DNA of 64,000 nt from Euleptes europaea (Eukaryota > Chordata > Lepidosauria > Squamata > Sphaerodactylidae): positions 79,333,614-79,397,613 of the forward strand of contig NC_079318.1 in assembly GCF_029931775.1 (NCBI RefSeq), given 5' to 3'. This document shows positions 61,201 through 64,000 of this stretch, one piece after another; position 1 is the stretch's first letter, and each line of letters begins with the position of its first letter. The notes under the pieces were generated by a model. The model worked only from the letters and a program-made list of their open reading frames with translations. It made no database searches and was not told the DNA's origin. The translations under genes and the position numbers were made by a program.

Positions 61201-64000
61201 TAAGTAATTTAGTCTTAAAGGTGTGTTATTTTGTGAGGATATGTTAACACCTAAATATTTTACTGATCCTTTGGCGATTCGGCATCCAGTAACGTCCTCA
61301 ATATGTTTGTCTTCATCTGCTGTTAAGTTGAAGGTCAAAATTTTCGTCTTTGTTTTGTTAAGTCTATACCCTGAATATTTTGCATATTCGGAAAGATGAT
61401 TGTAAACGTACGGGAGTGTTTGTTCAGGATTTTGACAAATTAAGACGACGTCATCTGCATAACTTTTAATTTTGTGTTCTTCATTGCCTATTGATAGACC
61501 TTTAATATTTGGGTCATTTCTTATGTAATTTGAGAAGACCTCCATTGATAAGTCGAATAAAAATGGAGAAAGAGGGCAGCCTTGTCTGGTTCCTTTTGCA
61601 ATATCAAATTCTGTAGACAACTGGCCGTTAATCAAAAGACGAGCCTTTTGCACCTAATATATCGAGTTGAAGACTCTAAGTAGAGTTTCTCCACAGTCCA
61701 TTTGTTGTAATGTTTTATCAATAAAGTGCCAGGAAACATTATCAAAAGCTTTTTCTGCATCCAAGAATATCATTGCTGTTTTTATTAATTTTGACTTTGC
61801 ATATTTTATTGCACTAAGAACCAGTCTCACATTATCTCTCATGAGTCTTTTAGGAATGAAGCCTGTTTGGTCTGGATGTACCAAGTTTCTAATATATTTT
61901 TGAAATCTTTTGGTAATTATGGAGACGAAGATTTTGTAATCAATGTTCAATAATGATATTGGTCTGTAAGCTTGAGGATAGCACTGGTCCGCCGCTTCTT
62001 TCGGGATTAATGTAATATGTGCTTCTTGCCATGATAGAGGAATCTTGCCGTGTTCGATTACCTCGTTGTAAAGAGAGAGTAGGGCCGGAGTTAATTGCTG
62101 TTCTAACAGTTTGTAGTATTGTGATGTTAACCCATCAGGTCCAGGTGCTTTATCTGTTTTTAAGTTGTTAATGGCATCTACAATTTCTTGAGTAGTTATC
62201 TTCTGGTTGAGTGTCTCTTGTTCTTCTGATGTAAGTTTGGGTAATTGTGCTTGGATTGAATAAGTTGAGAGTCCTTGTTCTCGCAATTCGTCCTTCGAAT
62301 AAAGTTGCTTATAATATTCCAAAAATATTTTTTCAATTTCCTCTTGTTTATTATAGGTTATCCCGTTGGCTTTAGCTCCAATTATCTTCCTTTTCTTCTC
62401 TTGTTGTCGAAGTTGGTTAGCTAAAAAACGACCAGGCTTGTTTGCTCTTTCGAAAATCCTTTGCTTGGCATATTTGACTTTTATTCTGATTTCTTCTGTT
62501 TCTATCAACTCTATTTGGTGTTTGGTCATCTTAATTTTGTGTAAAATGATTTTGTCTGGTTTGAGTTGAGCTTTCTTTTCCAGCCTTCTTAATTGGTCTT
62601 GTAATTCTTTAAATTTCTTCTGTCTTTCTTTTTTTTTTTTTTGGAATTCAAGGCTATCATTTTCCCTCTTACAAAAGCTTTACTGGCATCCCAAATAACA
62701 AGATCAGACATGTCTTCTGTTTTATTGAAGATAAAAAATTCTTTCAAATCACGCTTGCATTGTTCAAGTATTTGTTTATTCCGAAGTAATTGGTCGTTCA
62801 ACCGCCATCTTCTGATCCCAGTTTTACCTCTTGCTAAAGTCAATTCAATTGGGTTGTGATCTGACAATATCCTGGGTGCAATAAGTATCTTCTCCACACT
62901 TGTTATCATTGATCTAGAGGTCCAACACATGTCAATTCTTGAGTGAGATTTGTGACGATTTGAATAAAAAGTGTAATCTTTTGTTTTCGGGTTTTTCGTT
63001 CTCCATGTATCAATTAAATCAAATTCTTTCATGAATTTAAAAACGCTCTTCGGAAACTTCCCAGATGTGCTGCTGTGGGTCTTGTCAATCGTAGGATTCA
63101 CGATTGCGTTAAAATCTCCTATCATTATAATTTCTCCTTGATGGTGTTCAGCGAGATTCTTAAACAGTGTTTCATAGAAAGTTTCTTTGGCACTATTCGG
63201 AGCATAGATATGTGCTATTGTAAAACAGACACCATCTGGTCCAGAAAGAATTAAAATCTGGTAACGTCCGTCCGGGTCTGCTATGTGGGTTCTTACTGTC
63301 AGAACTTTCTCGTTAATATAAATTACAAGACCTCTCTTCTTCACTTTCGCCGATGCCAGATAAGAAGTTCCAAGATGACTTGTATGTAGGATTTTTTCAT
63401 GATTTTTTTTTATATGGGTTTCTTGGAGACAGATGATATCTTTTTTTTGCTTTTTTAAACTATGAAAGACTCTTTTTCTTTTGTTGGGGGAGTTGAGACC
63501 ATTGATATTTAGTGATATTATCTGGAGGTGATTCATAATGGAATTGAAATTCTATTCTATAAAGCAGCTGCTTGGTTTAATTTATCTCCTTCGGAGGCCT
63601 TCTTGTTTTTCCTTAATTCTCGCTTCTCAAGGGGTTGTTTCTTTTTTCCCTTCTGAGTTGGTTGAGATTTGCTGGGACCTTCTCCTGGGGAGTCTTCAGA
63701 GTCTTTTGGATCTGTGTCTCCTTGAGATTTTAGTTCTTCAAGTAGTTCTTTGGCTTGAAGTTGATCATGAATTATCTTTTTCCCTTGCGGCAGGGAAATT
63801 TCTAGTGAGTATGGAATAAGCCAACGAAACCTAATTTGTCGCTTGTCTAATTCTTGTTTCAAATCGTTATATTCTTTCCTTTTTGTTAGGACGCTTCTCG
63901 GAAGGTCAGTTAGGATCTGTATTGAATTCCCCTCCCAAATCAGTGGGTCGTCTCTTTGTGTCTTCAAAAGTAGGTCTCTAGTTCTTTTGTGGACGAACCT
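44581..64000 (+). CDS. SLC22A6-like: Gene 3: SLC22 organic anion transporter (OAT1/OAT6-like), exons 1-9; 3' end beyond window
   Basis: Coding exons are 44581-44976, 45655-45758, 46563-46717, 48321-48489, 50207-50330, 51363-51478, 52036-52250, 55780-55888 and 58330-58533, 1592 nt in one open frame (530 codons plus two bases). The start [16 protein letters not shown] sits in a strong context (cccaccATGa). The loop has sequons NFT, NNT, NAS and NST. Lys391 and Arg475 match the anion-selectivity residues. The MFS loop reads GGLSDKFGRK, a conservative variant. No exon 10 is found between 58534 and 59500, and from 59502 the sequence is an antisense L1, so exon 10 should lie past 64000. It starts 4.0 kb downstream of gene 2. 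A repeat-free stretch at about 43990-44580 probably holds its 5' UTR and promoter. Confidence 0.93.
45655..45758 (+). CDS. SLC22A6-like: Gene 3 exon 2
   Basis: It encodes [14 protein letters not shown]2 and GGLSD plus the first two bases of Lys. Acceptor ctgcag, donor gtaaga, 104 nt. Confidence 0.96.
46226..46263. repeat. Perfect 38-bp palindrome
   Basis: It is centred on TTTAAA, with 19-base arms (CCCCTAATCTCTATGG on the left) and no spacer. Gene 3 intron 2. Confidence 0.9.
46563..46717 (+). CDS. SLC22A6-like: Gene 3 exon 3
   Basis: It encodes [15 protein letters not shown]3 and TM4 ([11 protein letters not shown]). Acceptor cctcag, donor gtaagt, 155 nt. Confidence 0.96.
46914..47228. repeat. 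GTTGCCA-ended foldback element, variant interior
   Basis: The ends are TAGGCTTGCCAAC and CCTGGCAACCCT. The interior is G/C-rich and differs from the main family. Confidence 0.6.
47231..47735 (-). repeat. TAGGGTTGCCA family copy, split by a hairpin insertion
   Basis: The left 21 bp (TGTTGCCAACCTCCAGGTGG) and the right body (47541-47735) belong together. The insertion 47252-47540 lies between them. Confidence 0.8.
47252..47540. mobile_element. 289-bp near-perfect hairpin element
   Basis: Two arms of about 143 and 146 bp meet with no spacer at GGGCTTAAGCCC (centre 47394/47395). Flanking copies AACCTCCAGGTGGT (47238-47251 and 47541-47554) are a 14-bp target duplication. No coding capacity. It may be a snap-back copy of a retroelement end. 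Confidence 0.85.
47867..48055 (+). repeat. TAGGGTTGCCA foldback element
   Basis: A copy lacking the first few bases (GCATGCCACCGGCGGGAGG to GGTTGGCAACCC). Confidence 0.8.
48066..48275 (+). repeat. tRNA-derived SINE (ATAAATAAA-tailed type)
   Basis: GAGACCCAGGTTCGGATCC B-box region and AATACCTGAATAAATAAAT tail, just before exon 4 of gene 3. Confidence 0.8.
48321..48489 (+). CDS. SLC22A6-like: Gene 3 exon 4
   Basis: It encodes [12 protein letters not shown]5 and TM6, ending FFLYGW where genes 1 and 2 have YSW. Acceptor ctccag, donor gtaggt, 169 nt. Confidence 0.96.
48778..49501. mobile_element. 724-bp non-autonomous hAT element
   Basis: The terminal inverted repeats are CAGGGGTGGGGAAC and GTTCCCCACCCCTG. 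Flanks AAGTCAGG (48770-48777) and AAGTAAGG (49502-49509) are an 8-bp target duplication with one change. No transposase frame is seen. Gene 3 intron 4. Confidence 0.88.
49716..49893 (+). repeat. TAGGGTTGCCA family, diverged copy
   Basis: TAGGGTTACCAACTCCAGC to GGCATTTGGGAATCCTG. Confidence 0.65.
50207..50330 (+). CDS. SLC22A6-like: Gene 3 exon 5
   Basis: It encodes FTESARWY and an intact KVARINGQ motif. Acceptor gtgcag, donor gtaaga, 124 nt. Confidence 0.96.
50331..50867 (+). other. Gene 3 intron 5, first part
   Basis: AT-rich, with no gene or named repeat. Confidence 0.4.
50868..51133 (-). repeat. tRNA-derived SINE, reversed, with BovB end inserted
   Basis: Both parts of the SINE are present (ACACATGAAGTTGCCTTATA at left, GATGTTCTACCACTGAGCC at right). 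A 61-bp BovB 3' end lies between them at 50983-51043. Confidence 0.82.
50983..51043 (+). mobile_element. RTE-BovB extreme 3' end, nested
   Basis: TCATAGGGTCGCCATGAGTC and GACTTGACGGCACTTAACAC with a CA tail. It is a strongly 5'-truncated BovB insertion. Confidence 0.85.
51363..51478 (+). CDS. SLC22A6-like: Gene 3 exon 6
   Basis: It encodes [10 protein letters not shown] and [10 protein letters not shown]. Acceptor ttgcag, donor gtaagt, 116 nt. Confidence 0.96.
51479..52035 (+). other. Gene 3 intron 6
   Basis: No gene or clear repeat is seen. Confidence 0.4.
52036..52250 (+). CDS. SLC22A6-like: Gene 3 exon 7
   Basis: It encodes TM7-TM9 with [15 protein letters not shown] and VDIPAKL (Lys391). 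Acceptor ggcag, donor gtgggg, 215 nt. Confidence 0.96.
52700..53005 (+). pseudogene. Possible fossil Ty3/Gypsy-like RNase H remnant
   Basis: A short stretch reads [12 protein letters not shown] and FPYFL, resembling the RNase H region of Ty3/Gypsy-type polyproteins. It is a small, isolated old fragment and weakly supported. Gene 3 intron 7; 52251-52699 before it shows nothing. Confidence 0.25.
53006..53950 (-). mobile_element. Possible solo LTR (fossil), minus strand
   Basis: On the minus strand there is a GC- and CpG-rich upstream part (about 53690-53950), a TATA-like CATAAAAGG near 53640, and AATAAA at 53161-53166 about 480 bp further on, then about 155 bp to an end near 53006. This order suggests U3, R and U5 of an LTR. 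No target duplication was found, so the family and limits are uncertain. Confidence 0.4.
54276..55137. mobile_element. 862-bp foldback element with 15-bp target duplication
   Basis: AGTACCTGGAGGTTG is duplicated at 54261-54275 and 55138-55152. The ends are inverted: TACAAAATCAGTACAGG at left, mirrored before 55101, with about 36 unpaired bases at the right end. The interior repeats a unit containing GGAAGTAGAAGCA in both directions and holds a separate hairpin MITE (54731-54942). The right end GTGTAATTTTTG is similar to the Penelope-like 3' end at 21560. Confidence 0.75.
54731..54942. repeat. Hairpin MITE (second copy of the 19045 family)
   Basis: Inverted ends around TTATGTATTCCCAGCGATG; flanks CTGAAAACAATG and CTGAAAACCATG suggest a target duplication inside the host foldback element. 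Confidence 0.72.
55163..55779 (+). other. End of gene 3 intron 7
   Basis: No gene or clear repeat is seen. Confidence 0.4.
55780..55888 (+). CDS. SLC22A6-like: Gene 3 exon 8
   Basis: It encodes [16 protein letters not shown] and YTGELYPTV (TM10). Acceptor cctcag, donor gtaact, 109 nt. Intron 7 before it is 3.5 kb because of inserted elements. Confidence 0.96.
56262..56466 (-). repeat. TAGGGTTGCCA foldback element
   Basis: A full copy from TAGGGTTGCCAAGCTTCAGG to CTGCCAACCCTACC in gene 3 intron 8. 55889-56261 before it is unclassified. Confidence 0.85.
56483..56693 (-). repeat. 5S-rRNA-derived SINE, BovB-type tail lost
   Basis: TTGGTCTCCAATCCAAATAC and TGATGAGATTGGGCTAGTC are the reversed 5S-like head. 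The body is CATGGCAAGAGATATTCAG. Confidence 0.8.
56994..57211 (+). repeat. TAGGGTTGCCA family, longer subtype
   Basis: TAGGGTTGACAACTCTAGG to TTAGCCAACCCTACC. 56694-56993 and 57212-57471 are unclassified. Confidence 0.78.
57472..58096. repeat. TTTATGCATGG hairpin element, long variant
   Basis: The ends GGTCGTTTATGCATGGG and CCCATGCATAAACAACC are inverted. The interior has two related blocks (AGCCAATTACAGAGCACCG and AGCCAATTACAAAGCAGCG). Confidence 0.65.
58178..58275. repeat. (CTTT)n microsatellite, gene 3 intron 8
   Basis: About 98 bp of CTTT repeats ending about 55 bp before exon 9, so it contributes a pyrimidine-rich stretch upstream of the acceptor. Confidence 0.95.
58330..58533 (+). CDS. 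SLC22A6-like: Gene 3 exon 9
   Basis: It encodes [13 protein letters not shown] (Arg475) and TM12 ending [10 protein letters not shown]. Acceptor ggcag, donor gtaagt, 204 nt. A (CTTT)n tract ends about 55 bp upstream of the exon. Confidence 0.96.
58678..59060 (+). repeat. tRNA-derived SINE (GGCAGCTTCATGTG type) with CR1 insert
   Basis: GTTCAGTGGTAGAGCATCTG head and ATAAGGCAGCTTCATGTG end. A CR1 coding fragment fills 58800-58965. Confidence 0.82.
58800..58965 (-). mobile_element. CR1 LINE coding fragment
   Basis: The minus strand encodes [20 protein letters not shown] and [13 protein letters not shown], the C-terminal part of the CR1 reverse transcriptase protein. It is nested in a SINE. Confidence 0.78.
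59262..59458 (+). repeat. tRNA-derived SINE (GGCAGCTTCATGTG type), diverged
   Basis: CTTGGCATACAGAAGGTCCC to GTATAAGTCAGCTTCATGTG, just before the L1 3' end. Confidence 0.75.
59791..63536 (-). CDS. L1 ORF2 (endonuclease-reverse transcriptase), two breaks
   Basis: The start [16 protein letters not shown] opens the AP endonuclease ([20 protein letters not shown]). The RT follows with [23 protein letters not shown] (motif A), [13 protein letters not shown] (motif B) and SYADDVVLI (motif C). The C-terminus has the L1 zinc knuckle [18 protein letters not shown]. Length is about 1247 codons, normal for L1. The frame slips at the 14-base A-run (T-run 62629-62642 on the + strand), and one in-frame TAG lies at 61654-61656 just before VQKARLL. 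Otherwise it is open. Confidence 0.92.
63557..64000 (-). CDS. L1 ORF1, C-terminal part (5' end beyond window)
   Basis: The frame stays open to the window edge. It reads [20 protein letters not shown], then [18 protein letters not shown], typical of the C-terminal domain of L1 ORF1 protein (an RNA-binding chaperone). It ends with a lysine-rich tail. ORF2 starts 20 bp downstream. Confidence 0.87.
   Translation of the reverse strand, partial: RFVHKRTRDLLLKTQRDDPLIWEGNSIQILTDLPRSVLTKRKEYNDLKQELDKRQIRFRWLIPYSLEISLPQGKKIIHDQLQAKELLEELKSQGDTDPKDSEDSPGEGPSKSQPTQKGKKKQPLEKRELRKNKKASEGDKLNQAAAL

Larger units (their letters stand above)
59502..64000 (-). mobile_element. L1 LINE, nearly intact, continues beyond the window
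   Basis: The element lies antisense in gene 3 intron 9. Its poly(A) tail is the T-run 59502-59521. Then come about 270 bp of 3' UTR, ORF2 (59791-63536), a 20-bp gap and the end of ORF1 (from 63557). At least 4.5 kb is present and the 5' end is past 64000. ORF2 has only two evident breaks, so the copy is young. Confidence 0.93.

Overview
The window is vertebrate nuclear DNA, almost certainly from a squamate reptile (a lizard, possibly a gecko or scincoid; the species cannot be fixed from sequence alone). The evidence is the repeat fauna: several tRNA-derived SINE families, 5S-rRNA-headed SINEs with RTE-BovB tails, RTE-BovB, CR1 and L1 LINEs, a Penelope-like element, and about twenty copies of a short foldback element whose ends read TAGGGTTGCCA.

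The host genes are three tandem, same-strand (+) paralogues of the SLC22 organic anion transporter family (OAT1/OAT6-like; SLC22A6/SLC22A20 type). Gene 1 (1454-17037) and gene 2 (26673-40559) are complete, with ten coding exons each and open frames of 555 and 560 residues. Gene 3 (44581 to beyond the window) has exons 1-9; its last coding exon is not in the window. Exons 2-9 have exactly the same lengths in all three genes (104, 155, 169, 124, 116, 215, 109 and 204 nt), exon 10 is 85 nt in genes 1 and 2, and every junction has consensus splice sites in the same phase. All three keep the lysine of the predicted TM8 and the arginine of TM11 that make OATs anion-selective, so all look functional by sequence. 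They probably act as plasma-membrane exchangers in epithelium, as known family members do.

Layout: 1-1453 upstream of gene 1; 1454-17037 gene 1; 17038-26672 intergenic, holding a 5'-truncated Penelope-like element (21560-23993, minus strand); 26673-40559 gene 2, with a BovB fragment in intron 1; 40560-44580 intergenic, SINE-rich; 44581-64000 gene 3, with long foldback elements in introns 3 and 7, a possible LTR fossil in intron 7, and a nearly intact antisense L1 in intron 9 that runs off the window end.

The most interesting signals are in the repeats. The Penelope-like copy carries a good hammerhead ribozyme motif downstream of its ORF. Three different insertions (the Penelope-like copy, a 289-bp near-perfect hairpin and an 862-bp foldback element) all sit in the same quasi-palindromic site (ACCTGGAGGT or its complement) near the end of a TAGGGTTGCCA element, each with a target duplication. 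A separate 163-bp hairpin in gene 1 intron 2 also carries a hammerhead-like core.
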